Source of the DNA: AC-37 sp036389835
GTDB lineage: Bacteria; Actinomycetota; Thermoleophilia; Solirubrobacterales; Thermoleophilaceae
Direction of reading: 5' to 3'
Length of the DNA stretch: 64,000 nucleotides
NCBI GenBank assembly: GCA_036389835.1
Contig: DASVWC010000085.1
Coordinates: 1-64,000 of the forward strand
Shown: in pieces, positions 15,939 through 23,873 of the stretch
Position numbering within the stretch: the stretch's first letter is position 1
Layout: every line of letters begins with the position of its first letter
Program-made: the position numbers and the translations under genes
The notes under the pieces: generated by a model
What the model was told of the DNA's origin: nothing
What the model saw: only the letters and a program-made list of their open reading frames with translations
The model's database searches: none

Positions 15939-18499
15939 TGTCCGCGCGGCGCAGGGCGCTGCTGGTCGCGGCCGACGAGTTCACCGATCCGGACCTCGAC
16001 GGGCTCCGCTCGCCTCAGAGCGACGTCAGCGCGATGAAGGAGGTGCTGGCCGATCCCGCGCGCGGGGACTTCGAGATCGCCGGCACGCTCGTCAACCAGG
16101 CGTCGCACGTGGTGAGTGAGCGGATCGAGCGCTTCTTCGCCGATGCGGCTGGGACGGAGCTCCTCCTCCTGTACATATCGTGTCACGGGCTGACGCGCGG
16201 CGGCCAGAGCCTTCACTTCGCCATGCCCGATACGCATCTCGACGCGCTGATCTCCACCTCCGTCAAGGCGAGCGACATCAAGGCGATGATGCGCTCCAGC
16301 CCGGCGCGCGGCATCGCGATCGTCCTCGACTGCTGCCACGCGGGCCTGTTCGGCCGCGACGCCGACATGAAGGGCATCGAGACCGAGGCGCACGTGGACG
16401 ATCTGCAGGACGAGGGACGCGGCCACGTGGTCCTCGCGGCGTCGAACGAGATCGAGTACGCCCACGACGGCCAGCGGACGCACGACCTCGAGACTCCGAC
16501 GTGCTCCAAGTTCACCGAGGCGATCGTCGAGGGGATCCGGAGCGGCGAGGCCGACATGGACAGGCGCGGCACCATCGACGCGGCGGAGCTCCACGAGTGG
16601 AACTGCGCGTGGGTCCGGCGGACGACGCAGGAGCATGCGCCGGAGAAGTTCGGCGAGCTGCCGACCGGGCTGTGGATCGCCAAGTCGACGGCCTCCCCGC
16701 TCAGCCCGGATCTGCGTGCGCGCATCGCGCACCCGAGCTCGAAGGTGCGCGAGGAGGCGGTCGCCCTGCTCCGCGCCCTACGGCTCGATGGCGAGCCGCG
16801 CGCGCGCGAGGCCGCCGGGGAAGCTCTGGAGGAGCTCACGCGCGACCGCAGCGAGCGGGTGGGGGACGCCGCGCGCGAGGCGCTCGGCCGGCGCCCGCGG
16901 CGCCCGCGGCGGGCGGCGGGGCCGGCGCCCGAGCCGCCCGAGGTGATAAGCCTGATCCAGCGGGGCGAGCGCTACCGCCACAGCCGGCGCTACTCGGATG
17001 CGCTGGGCGCCTACGACAGGGTGCTCGAGCGCTCGCCTGACAACCGCGACGCCCTCGTCGGCCGCGGCGAGGCCCTGCTCCGGCTGCGCCGGCCCCCCGA
17101 CGCGCTCGCGAGCCTCGATCGCGCGATCGAGCTCGACTCCGACCACGTCTCGGCCAGGATCGTCCGCGCCGAGGCGCGCGCCCGGGAGGGGCGCGTGGAG
17201 GACGCGCTCGAGGACGTCGAGGTCGCGCTCTCGCTGCATCCGGACTCGGCGGAGGCGCTCGCCGTCCGCGGCGAGATCGCGGCCCGGATGGAGTCGCCCG
17301 CGTCCGCGACGGCCCTGGAGAGCTTCGAGCAGGCGCTGGCCATCGATCCGCGCAACGTGGATGCGCTCGTCGGCCGAGCCCTGTGCTTCACGGCCCGCGG
17401 GCAGTGGTCCGCCGCGCGGAAGGCGGTGGACGAAGCGATCGAAGCGGATCCGCGCGCCCCGGAGACGCGGATCGGAAGTGCGGCGCTCCACGAGGCACGT
17501 GGGAAGCGCCGCAAGGCGATCGAGGAGCTGGACCACGCCCTCCGGCTCGACCCGGAGAACGTGGACGCCCTGCTCATGCGGGGAATGAACCGGCTGACGG
17601 CGGGCCACACCCGCGAGGCGATGGAGGACTTCGAAGCGGCACTGGCGATCGCGCCGGACGACTCCGCCGCCCACTTCGGCCGCGGGCTGAGCTTGGTCGA
17701 GCAACGCGACGACGGCGCCGCGCTGGAGGCCGTCGAGCGAGCCGTGGAGCTGGGCCGCGCGCCCGGAGTCTGGCCGCGGCCGGAGCTCGTCCTCGCCGTC
17801 CGCGGCGAGGTGTTGCTGCGGCTCGACCGCGCGGACGAGGCCGAGCGGAGCTTCAGCGAGGCGCTCGAGCACGACGAGCGGTTCGGGCGGGCGCTCGCCG
17901 GGCGCGGGCGCGCGAACCTCGAGCGCGGTCGCCCGGAGCTCGCGGTGAGAGACCTGGGCCGCGCCGTCGAGATCGGCGCGGACGATGGCGGGGAGCTCGC
18001 CGAGCTGATGGCGGATGCCCTCGCGCTGCTCGCCGAGCGCCCGCGCGAGCACCTGCCGGACGACGTCGCCGGCGAGATCGACGCGGCACGCAAGCTGAAC
18101 CAGCGCGTGCTCGCCGAGGCGCCGATCGAGAACGGATGGCTCGAGGGGCAGAGCGAGGCGATGAGCCGGCACGTCACCGGCCACGAGCAGATCCTGTGGG
18201 TGGGGCGCTGCGGCCGGCGGGAGGACATCCAGCGCCACGTCGCCCTGCTCCTCACGTCGCGCCAGCTCGTCTGGTGCCGCCAGACCTGGTCGAGCTCGCC
18301 GCGGACGGATTCGGCGCGCTGGGTCGACGTCAGGGAGCTCCTACGGCTCCCGAACGACGGCTTCCGCCTGGTGCTCGAGACGGGCCGGCGCGTCGAGTTC
18401 CACCGCGTGAGCAATCCCGGAGCGGACCTGACGCGCGGGCGCCTCGACCTTCCCGGAGACGACGTCCGCGACCTGATCGCGCGGCTGGTGCCGAGCTAA
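15938..18499 (+). CDS. Caspase-like protease with HEAT-like, TPR and PH-like C-terminal regions
   Basis: An 853-residue multidomain protein. Residues 1-245 form a peptidase C14 caspase-like domain with the catalytic dyad visible: His83 in YISCHGLTRGG and Cys133 in IVLDCCHAGLFG. Residues about 256-325 are helical with HEAT-like character (HPSSKVREEAVALLRAL). About 332-684 hold roughly ten TPR-type repeats (ERYRHSRRYSDALGAYDRVL and similar). The last 110 residues (HEQILWVGRCGRREDIQRHV, LLLTSRQLVWCRQ, FRLVLETGRRVEFHR) look like a bacterial PH-type strand barrel. The start overlaps EACC1's stop. I infer a proteolytic effector gated by TPR-mediated oligomerisation, in a suicide or signalling response. 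Confidence 0.85.
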   Translation: MSARRRALLVAADEFTDPDLDGLRSPQSDVSAMKEVLADPARGDFEIAGTLVNQASHVVSERIERFFADAAGTELLLLYISCHGLTRGGQSLHFAMPDTHLDALISTSVKASDIKAMMRSSPARGIAIVLDCCHAGLFGRDADMKGIETEAHVDDLQDEGRGHVVLAASNEIEYAHDGQRTHDLETPTCSKFTEAIVEGIRSGEADMDRRGTIDAAELHEWNCAWVRRTTQEHAPEKFGELPTGLWIAKSTASPLSPDLRARIAHPSSKVREEAVALLRALRLDGEPRAREAAGEALEELTRDRSERVGDAAREALGRRPRRPRRAAGPAPEPPEVISLIQRGERYRHSRRYSDALGAYDRVLERSPDNRDALVGRGEALLRLRRPPDALASLDRAIELDSDHVSARIVRAEARAREGRVEDALEDVEVALSLHPDSAEALAVRGEIAARMESPASATALESFEQALAIDPRNVDALVGRALCFTARGQWSAARKAVDEAIEADPRAPETRIGSAALHEARGKRRKAIEELDHALRLDPENVDALLMRGMNRLTAGHTREAMEDFEAALAIAPDDSAAHFGRGLSLVEQRDDGAALEAVERAVELGRAPGVWPRPELVLAVRGEVLLRLDRADEAERSFSEALEHDERFGRALAGRGRANLERGRPELAVRDLGRAVEIGADDGGELAELMADALALLAERPREHLPDDVAGEIDAARKLNQRVLAEAPIENGWLEGQSEAMSRHVTGHEQILWVGRCGRREDIQRHVALLLTSRQLVWCRQTWSSSPRTDSARWVDVRELLRLPNDGFRLVLETGRRVEFHRVSNPGADLTRGRLDLPGDDVRDLIARLVPS

Positions 18500-18562
18500 G
18501 GCCCGCGCGGATCGGTCGCGCACTACGATGCCCGCTCGTTCACCGAGACAAAGGAACGGGCG

Positions 18563-18958
18563 ATGTACCAGCTGAGCGTGACCAACAACTCGAAGTACGG
18601 CATCGGTTTCCTGGGCGGCAATCAGGTGATCCCCGAGGGCGGCGGGCAGTGGAAGTCCGACAACCTGGGAGACGTGACCCTCACCATCCCGACGCGCGGC
18701 CCGCTTGACTTCCTCGACCTCGGCGACCACCACATCGGCGGCGACTCGAAGGAGACCTGGGGCGTGCTGATCGCCTACCAGGGCGAGGAGATCGTCGGGC
18801 GCTACGAGGGTGGCGGGCAGCTCACGGTGGTGGTCAACCAGTACTACCAGGTCGAGTTGAGCGGGATGGACCTCCGCCAGATCTCCCTGTCCGCGCTGGA
18901 GGTGGCGGGGGCGACGCTGGCGGTCGCAGAGGACGCCGCCGAGGACGCAGTCGGCTAA
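18563..18958 (+). CDS. Small beta-rich protein downstream of the caspase gene
   Basis: A 131-residue protein, unrecognised. It starts MYQLSVTNNSKYGIGFLGGN after AAGGA and is predicted to be almost all beta strand with many Gly, Asp and aromatic residues (WKSDNLGDVTLTIP, YQGEEIVGRYEGGGQ, VVVNQYYQVELSG), ending in an acidic Ala-rich helix (AVAEDAAEDAVG). It lacks a signal peptide. It follows the caspase gene by 63 bases in the same direction and its end overlaps the convergent TetR gene by four bases. It could be a substrate, inhibitor or cofactor of the caspase, or simply a neighbour. Confidence 0.55.
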   Translation: MYQLSVTNNSKYGIGFLGGNQVIPEGGGQWKSDNLGDVTLTIPTRGPLDFLDLGDHHIGGDSKETWGVLIAYQGEEIVGRYEGGGQLTVVVNQYYQVELSGMDLRQISLSALEVAGATLAVAEDAAEDAVG

Positions 18959-19662
18959 CCGACGTCCAGCCGCGCGGCGCGCGCCGCCGCGCGGGGACCC
19001 AGGTACGGCGCGAGCGTGACGTAGACGAACTCGGGCGCCTTCTCGGGCAGCTCGCGGGCGCGCCCGTGGAAGATCTCGTCGTAGATCAGCGAGTAGACGG
19101 CGCCGACGACCGCCGGCGCCGTGACCTCGGGGATCCTCACGCCCGACGGCGCGTCGCCGCTGCCGGGCGCGATGAACTCGGTGAAGCCGCTCAGCACCTC
19201 GTCGCGGCGGGCGAGCGCGCGCGGGCCCGCGGCGAGTATCTCCACCACGCAGAAGCGCGCGAGCGCGGGCCGCGAGGCGAGCAGCTCGAGGATCGTCCGC
19301 ACCCCGGCCGCGACCCGGTCGCGCCACGCGCCCCCCTTCTCGTAGGCGTCCCTCACCTGCGCGACGAGCTGGCGCATGATCTCGTCGTAGGCGGCCATGA
19401 AGCACTCCTCCTTGTCGGCGAAGTGCTCGTAGAACGTCTTGCGCGAGACCGCCGCCTTCTTGATCACGTCCGCGACGGTGGTCGCGGCGTAGCCCTTCTC
19501 CGCCACCGACTCGATCACCCCGTCGATGATCCGCTCGCGCTGGGAGCGGATGACCACCTCGCGCGGCAGGTTGTGGCGACCGCGCGGGAGCTCGTGCTCC
19601 AGGCGCAGCGATTCCCCCGAGCCGGACACCCCGAGCACGTTACCGCCGAACTCCAGAAACAT
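18955..19662 (-). CDS. TetR family transcriptional regulator
   Basis: A 235-residue TetR-type repressor. The DNA-binding helix-turn-helix sits at about residues 45-90: ERIIDGVIESVAEKGYAATT, then VADVIKKAAVSRKTFYEHFADKEECF, followed by an all-helical ligand-binding and dimerisation domain. The start ATG (19662) has a TAGATA box eight bases upstream, so the mRNA may be leaderless. Direct GTTTCyAG repeats on this strand at about 19676-19703 could be its operator. No obvious target besides itself; the divergent gene at 19893 encodes a secreted protein. Ligand unknown. Confidence 0.85.
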   Translation of the reverse strand: MFLEFGGNVLGVSGSGESLRLEHELPRGRHNLPREVVIRSQRERIIDGVIESVAEKGYAATTVADVIKKAAVSRKTFYEHFADKEECFMAAYDEIMRQLVAQVRDAYEKGGAWRDRVAAGVRTILELLASRPALARFCVVEILAAGPRALARRDEVLSGFTEFIAPGSGDAPSGVRIPEVTAPAVVGAVYSLIYDEIFHGRARELPEKAPEFVYVTLAPYLGPRAAARAARLDVG

Positions 19663-19667
19663 GGGGG

Positions 19668-19706
19668 GGTTATCTAGAAACAGCGACGGGTAGCTGGAAA
19701 CATCAC
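19668..19706 (-). promoter_or_regulatory. Possible TetR promoter/operator
   Basis: On the minus strand the sequence holds two copies of GTTTCyAG about 20 bases apart (GTTTCCAG and GTTTCTAG), the second running into a TAGATA -10-like box eight bases before the TetR ATG. Repeats that flank and overlap a core promoter are a common TetR autoregulatory layout. They are direct rather than inverted, which is unusual for TetR dimers, so the assignment is weak. Confidence 0.3.
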
Positions 19707-19731
19707 CGTTTAGAGAGACCGAAAGGGGGCG

Positions 19732-19770
19732 GCTGGGACCCCCCGGAAGGAGGAGCCGAGTCCTCCCAGC
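19732..19770 (+). promoter_or_regulatory. Nested hairpins in the 5' region of the secreted-protein gene
   Basis: GCTGGGA (19732-19738) can pair with TCCCAGC (19764-19770), and inside it GGAGGA (19749-19754) can pair with TCCTCC (19761-19766). The two right arms share three bases, so the stems partly compete. It lies 120 bases upstream of the ATG at 19893 and could be a terminator for leftward transcription, a leader switch or chance in GC-rich DNA. Confidence 0.25.
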
Positions 19771-19892
19771 GCCAGAAAGAGAAGCGCCGGAACGCCACCG
19801 TTGACCTGGAAGCCCACGAGGCGCCCGGCACCCAAGAACAGCGTAGCCGCGCTCGCCACGGCGGGCAAGCGCTGCTGCAGAGAGGCAGGAGA

Positions 19893-20573
19893 ATGAAGGT
19901 ACGTACCAAGGGCGCGCTCGCGATCGGCGCCGCGCTGATGACGGCGGCGATCGCGGCCGGTCCCGCGGCGGCCCAGAGCTCGACGACGCTCTCGCCGGCC
20001 AGCGACTACGCGAAGGCGTCGCTGAAGTCCGGCACCACAGCGTCGTTCAGCATCGCCGGGTTCCTGACGACGACCTGCAACCAGTCGGTCAGCCAGCCGA
20101 CCTCGCCGCTCGGGACCAACACGAAGAACCAGATCCCGGCGGCGCCGGGCAACCACAACGCGAGCGGCCCGGTGACCATTCCGGTCAACGCGCCGACGTT
20201 CACCAACAACGGTGGGGCCTGCCCGACCAACATCGGGGCCACGACGACCACGACGACGAGCGGGAGCTGGACGCTGTCCGGCCAGTACGGCTCGCCGATC
20301 ACGGGGTACCTCACGGTCCCGCGGAACGGAGCGGTCGTCTCGACCAGCAACGGCTGCACGATCACGATCGCCCCGAGCGGGCCCGTGAACGTCAACGGGA
20401 CCTGGACGAACGGCAGCGGCAGCACCCCGTCGCGGTTGACGATCTCGAACGCGCCGGTCCCGGTCAGCGTGTCCGGCGGCTTCGGCTGCTTCGGCAGCTC
20501 CGCGTCGTTCTCGGCGACGTACGACGTGACCGACGTCAGCAACACCAGCTCGTTCATCACGGTCGGCCCGTAG
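19893..20573 (+). CDS. Secreted Ser/Thr-rich hypothetical protein
   Basis: A 226-residue protein with a typical signal peptide (MKVRTKGALAIGAALMTAAI, cleavage near AAAQS). The mature chain is rich in Ser, Thr, Asn and Gly and beta-patterned, with four Cys (TTCNQS, GACPTN, NGCTIT, FGCFGS) able to form two disulphides; a Thr run (TTTTTTSGSW) sits in the middle. Overall character resembles the secreted protein at 9822-10364, so the two may be distant paralogues with roles at the cell surface. No domain recognised. GGCAGGAGA just before the ATG is a good ribosome-binding site. Confidence 0.7.
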   Translation: MKVRTKGALAIGAALMTAAIAAGPAAAQSSTTLSPASDYAKASLKSGTTASFSIAGFLTTTCNQSVSQPTSPLGTNTKNQIPAAPGNHNASGPVTIPVNAPTFTNNGGACPTNIGATTTTTTSGSWTLSGQYGSPITGYLTVPRNGAVVSTSNGCTITIAPSGPVNVNGTWTNGSGSTPSRLTISNAPVPVSVSGGFGCFGSSASFSATYDVTDVSNTSSFITVGP

Positions 20574-20593
20574 AGGACCGGCTCTCAGGGGAA

Positions 20594-20621
20594 GCGGCCC
20601 GTCGCTGCGGCGGCGGGCCGC
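20594..20621. terminator. Strong 12-bp hairpin between convergent genes
   Basis: GCGGCCCGTCGC and GCGGCGGGCCGC pair over 12 positions (one G-T wobble) around a TGCG tetraloop. It lies just downstream of the secreted-protein stop (20573) and of the convergent SDR stop (20699). No U-tract follows, which is common for terminators in high-GC actinobacteria. It could serve both directions. Confidence 0.6.
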
Positions 20622-20698
20622 CTGCCCGGCCCGGCAGGATCCGGCCTAGGGCCAATCCCCCCGGACGCGGTGGTAGCGGTCCTCGAGCGGATACGCCG

Positions 20699-21409
20699 CT
20701 ACGTCGTGCCGGCCCCCGGGCTGCGCTGCGCCCGCAGCACGATCTCGGTCGGGCAGCTCGTGGCGGGGAACTCGAGGACGAACGCGACGACGCGCGCGAT
20801 GTCGGCGAGAGGAACGAACGCGTCTGGGGCGGCCGGGGCGTGGTCGATCCGCGCGGCCGCCTGACCCGGGGCGATCGTGCACACCTTCACGCCGCGGTCG
20901 CGGACGTCCTCGAAGAGGCTGCCGCCGAAGCCGTACAGCCCGAACTTGCTCGCGCTGTACGCCGCGCCGCCCGCCACGTAGTCCTTGCCCGCGACCGACG
21001 CGACGTTCACGACCGCCGACGAGGGGCGGCGGCAGAGGTGCGGCAGCGCGTGCCGCGTCAGGTGGATGGCCGCGCGCAGGTTGAGGTCGAGGAGCCGGTC
21101 CCAGCGCGCGAGGTCGGCGTCCGCGACCGAGCGGAAGTCGAACGCGCCCGCGTTGTTGACGAGCGCGTCGAGCTGCCCGAGCCGGCCCGCGATGCGCTCG
21201 ACGAGGTCCGGGATCGAACCGCGCTCGGTGAGGTCGGCGGGGAAGGCGTCGGCCTCCCCGCCGCGCTCCGCTACCTCCTCGCACACGCGCGCGAGGGCGG
21301 CGCCGTCGCGCGCCACGAGCGCAAGCCGCGCCTTGCGCGACGCGAGCTCCAGGGCGATCGCGCGGCCGACGCCGCGGCTCGCGCCCGTGACGATGACGTG
21401 CGAGGGACT
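20699..21409 (-). CDS. Short-chain dehydrogenase/reductase lacking a normal start codon
   Basis: A classical SDR of about 236 residues: cofactor motif VIVTGASRGVGRAIALELA, NNAG in the fourth strand, catalytic Ser in VVNVASVAGKD and YSASK (Tyr and Lys). Such enzymes oxidise or reduce alcohols/ketones with NAD(P)H. The frame is open through the Rossmann motif to AGT (21409-21407), where it meets the TAG of the upstream small gene, but no ATG, GTG or TTG exists in frame upstream of the motif. The first in-frame start, GTG at 21316, would delete the cofactor site. A single extra G (GGTGAGT instead of GGTAGT) would create a standard GTGA overlap, so a one-base deletion or sequencing error is likely. 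Confidence 0.8.
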   Translation of the reverse strand, partial: SPSHVIVTGASRGVGRAIALELASRKARLALVARDGAALARVCEEVAERGGEADAFPADLTERGSIPDLVERIAGRLGQLDALVNNAGAFDFRSVADADLARWDRLLDLNLRAAIHLTRHALPHLCRRPSSAVVNVASVAGKDYVAGGAAYSASKFGLYGFGGSLFEDVRDRGVKVCTIAPGQAAARIDHAPAAPDAFVPLADIARVVAFVLEFPATSCPTEIVLRAQRSPGAGTT

Positions 21410-21695
21410 ACCCGCCGCTCGCCTCGCTGGCGCGCTGCTGCTGCGAGCTGAGGATCGACTGCTCGAGCTGGCCGAGCATGCTCCGGACCTGCCCCTCGAA
21501 CTCGCCCTGGTCCATCCCGGGGTTCTCCCGGGCCTGCTGCAGGAAGCCCTCGAGCTGCTGGTGCGCGGCCTCCTCCTCGCCGGAGCAGCCGAAGCCGATC
21601 AGCCGGCCGGCCTCCTGGGTCCTGACGACCCGCGGCGTGGTGCTCGCGAAGCTGACCTTCTCGTCGAGGTCGACTAGTGGGTTCTCGCCTGGCAT
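21408..21695 (-). CDS. Small hypothetical protein in the cupin-HEAT operon
   Basis: A 95-residue protein, unrecognised. The N-terminal half (MPGENPLVDLDEKVSFASTT, then VVRTQEAGRLIGFGCSGEEE) may be strands; the C-terminal half is a Gln/Glu-rich helix (QQLEGFLQQARENPGMDQGE and on) likely to form a coiled coil, ending in ASEASGG. There is one Cys. It follows the cupin-HEAT gene by 26 bases and abuts the SDR gene, so it belongs to a four-gene operon. It could be a chaperone-like partner, a regulatory subunit or a substrate/precursor peptide; nothing decides between these. Confidence 0.6.
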   Translation of the reverse strand: MPGENPLVDLDEKVSFASTTPRVVRTQEAGRLIGFGCSGEEEAAHQQLEGFLQQARENPGMDQGEFEGQVRSMLGQLEQSILSSQQQRASEASGG

Positions 21696-21721
21696 ACGTC
21701 CCTGCCTTTCCTCGTGGGTTG

Positions 21722-22609
21722 TCACTGCAACTGCCCGACCCGGGCGCCGCCGTCGCCCGTCGCGCACGCCCGTACGTACGCGCTCGCGTCAGCCGCCGCC
21801 ACGCGCTGAAGCTCCTCGCGCCGCGCGGGGTGCCGGGCCATGAGCGTCTCGAGCGCGAGCGCACGCGTCCGCGCGGCGCCGTGGCGGGTGCCGAGCGCGA
21901 GCAGCAGCTCGTCGCTGTCGCCGTCGCCGATCGAGCGCGCCGCCGCGAAGAGCGCTCGCCGCATCGGCATGTCACCGAAGTGCTCGGCGATCCGGCGGTT
22001 CTCCACGTCGAACCAGTACTGGCGGCGCCGCTGCGCCTTCGGCCGCGGGAGAATCAGGTTCAGCGAGATCGAGAGCGATTCCGGCGGGTGCTGGATGTGG
22101 ATGTCGCGGCTCGCGTAGTAGTACATGAGCTTCGACTCGGTGAGGTGCGTGTCCTCGACGAACTCGAGGTCGACCGGCTCGCCGGGGTAGCCGGCGATCG
22201 AGTCGTAGTCGTAGCGGTAGACCACCGTGCGATAGCCCGGCCCGTGGTAGCCGCACGTGAGGAAGTCGAAGCGATGGTCGTGGGCTTCGAAGTACGAGAA
22301 CATCGACGGGCTCATCAGCCGCGCGTCGAGCGGGAGCCACACGACCGCGCGGACGGTGAACCAGCCGCCGTTGTGGAGCACGAACGTCGGCGGCTCGAAG
22401 TCGTTGCGCTCCTGAAAGTTGAAGACGTCCTCGAGCTCCTCGTTCAGCCAGGCCGTCAGGAAGCGCTTGTCGTTCGCGAGCGCCCGCAGGCGGTCCGCGT
22501 TCTCGATGGCGAACTCGCGCTCCTGGAGCTCCGGGTGCGACTCGCAGAACTCGACGAACTCCCTGAGCGAGATCGTGTCCGTGCAGTCCGAGGGGATCGT
22601 GGCGGCCAT
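21722..22609 (-). CDS. Cupin-like protein with C-terminal HEAT-like helices
   Basis: A 295-residue protein. Residues 1-70 are helical; about 75-200 form a beta-rich cupin-like domain with candidate metal ligands His110 and His112 (FEAHDHRFDFLTCGYHG), His122, and His171/His174 (DIHIQHPPESLSISLNL). About 210-290 are short helical hairpins of HEAT type (MPMRRALFAAARSIGDGD). It shares this cupin-plus-HEAT layout with the gene just upstream, so the pair looks paralogous. The ATG at 22609 lies five bases after that gene's stop. Possible roles are a metal-dependent oxygenase or a binding scaffold; no substrate evidence. Confidence 0.6.
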   Translation of the reverse strand: MAATIPSDCTDTISLREFVEFCESHPELQEREFAIENADRLRALANDKRFLTAWLNEELEDVFNFQERNDFEPPTFVLHNGGWFTVRAVVWLPLDARLMSPSMFSYFEAHDHRFDFLTCGYHGPGYRTVVYRYDYDSIAGYPGEPVDLEFVEDTHLTESKLMYYYASRDIHIQHPPESLSISLNLILPRPKAQRRRQYWFDVENRRIAEHFGDMPMRRALFAAARSIGDGDSDELLLALGTRHGAARTRALALETLMARHPARREELQRVAAADASAYVRACATGDGGARVGQLQ

Positions 22610-22614
22610 CGCGC

Positions 22615-23445
22615 TCAGCCGTCCACCATGGCGATGTTGTCGAGCGAGGCCCGCGCGGCCCTGCGGATGGAGGGATGCGGATCGTCGCTGAGCTCGGCGT
22701 CGAGGAGCCGCGCGCCGCGCTCGGGGTCGACCGCGTATACCGCCTTCGCGGCCTCCCAGCGGATGAAGTGCAGGTGCTCCGAGCGCGCGAGCGCCGCGAG
22801 CCGGTCGGCGTCCTCCGGCAGGCCCAGCTCGCTCATCACGCGCAGGGCGAGCTGCAGGCGCGAGACCTGCAGGTGCGTGGTCGTCAGGTTCAGCGGCTCT
22901 AGCGTCTCGCGGTCGAAGACCCACGTCAGGACCCCGCGCGGCATCGAGTGGACGACCAGGGCCGGTCCCGGCGTGGGGGAGGAGCCGATGTCCGCGATCT
23001 GGTCGTAGGCCCGAAAGCAGGCCGTCTCGTACGGGCCGACCACGACCTGCTCCTCGACGAGCGGTCCCGGGCGGCGTTCGACGTCGAGCGGATCGATGTC
23101 CGTGCGGTAGACGGGTACGCGCAGGGGCGTGCCGGCCAGGTTCGTCACGAGCATGTCGAACTCGCTGGCCGCGAGCTGCGGACGCCGCCCCTGGCCGCCG
23201 GCCTCGACGAGCGTGAGGTTGAAGTCGCCGGCGCCGCAGAGGTCGACTTCGCGGAAGAAGCGGTCCTCGTCGTCGCCGCTCGTGGCGAGCAGGTCCGCGA
23301 GGAGCGCGTTGAGCAGCCCGGTCGCCCAGTCCGGGTCGCACGGCCGCATGACCGCGGCGAGCTCAGCGAACTCGTAGCCCGGCTTGGTCATGATGCGCGC
23401 GGCGTCGCCCAGAAGGGCCTCGAGCCTCACCGTGCCTCCCGTCAT
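22615..23445 (-). CDS. Cupin/HEAT-like protein, first gene of the operon
   Basis: A 276-residue protein beginning MTGGTVRLEALLGDAARIMT. A helical N-terminus is followed by a beta-rich middle (GAGDFNLTLVEAGGQGRR, FDMLVTNLAGTPLRVPVYR, EEQVVVGPYETACFRAYDQ) and a C-terminal HEAT-like region (LARSEHLHFIRWEAAKAVYA, then DDPHPSIRRAARASLDNIA). The order mirrors that of the downstream 295-residue protein, but the His-rich metal site is not evident here, so this may be the non-catalytic partner. The start at 23445 avoids a longer frame of non-coding character; a TTAGATT -10-like element lies about 40 bases upstream. Confidence 0.6.
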   Translation of the reverse strand: MTGGTVRLEALLGDAARIMTKPGYEFAELAAVMRPCDPDWATGLLNALLADLLATSGDDEDRFFREVDLCGAGDFNLTLVEAGGQGRRPQLAASEFDMLVTNLAGTPLRVPVYRTDIDPLDVERRPGPLVEEQVVVGPYETACFRAYDQIADIGSSPTPGPALVVHSMPRGVLTWVFDRETLEPLNLTTTHLQVSRLQLALRVMSELGLPEDADRLAALARSEHLHFIRWEAAKAVYAVDPERGARLLDAELSDDPHPSIRRAARASLDNIAMVDG

Positions 23446-23873
23446 CGGTCGCGGCGGATTGGACCGCCATCCAGCACGCGACCGGGAATCTAACAGCGGC
23501 GCCTTCAGCGGGCCCGCGCGGCGCCGGCGGCTCGTCGCGGGCGGCAAAGGCCACCGCGACTCGGCGCGGGCATGGTCGCGTTCGGCATCGAACTATCGGT
23601 GCGGCCGTCCGCATCTCCAGGCGGGACAGTCGGTCCCCCGCCCTCGAGTCGAGGACGCCCGGCGCGGCCTACTAGGCGGCTCGAGCCGGCGGCGGGAGCG
23701 CATCGCGCACGGCGATTACGCTGGTGCCGCACCGCGACGGCGAGGCTTGCCCTACCCCCCAACCGGGGGTGATTCGGTCAATCTTTGGTTGAGCCCTCGT
23801 GGCGCTCCTACGCTCGCCGTAGGCGGACTCCGTCCGTCCAATGCAGGGAACCCCTTCGGGGAGGAGACTCGCA
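23446..23873. other. Divergent control region between the cupin operon and the GH5 gene
   Basis: This 428-base gap has no credible gene. On its right side a perfect ACCCCC/GGGGGT inverted repeat around AACC sits at about 23753-23770, followed by a possible promoter TTGGTT, 18 bases, TACGCT (about 23783-23812) reading toward GH5. A short CCCC-TTC-GGGG hairpin directly before the GH5 start contains the GGGGAGG ribosome-binding site, which could sequester it. On the left side a TTAGATT box reads toward the cupin operon. Confidence 0.35.
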
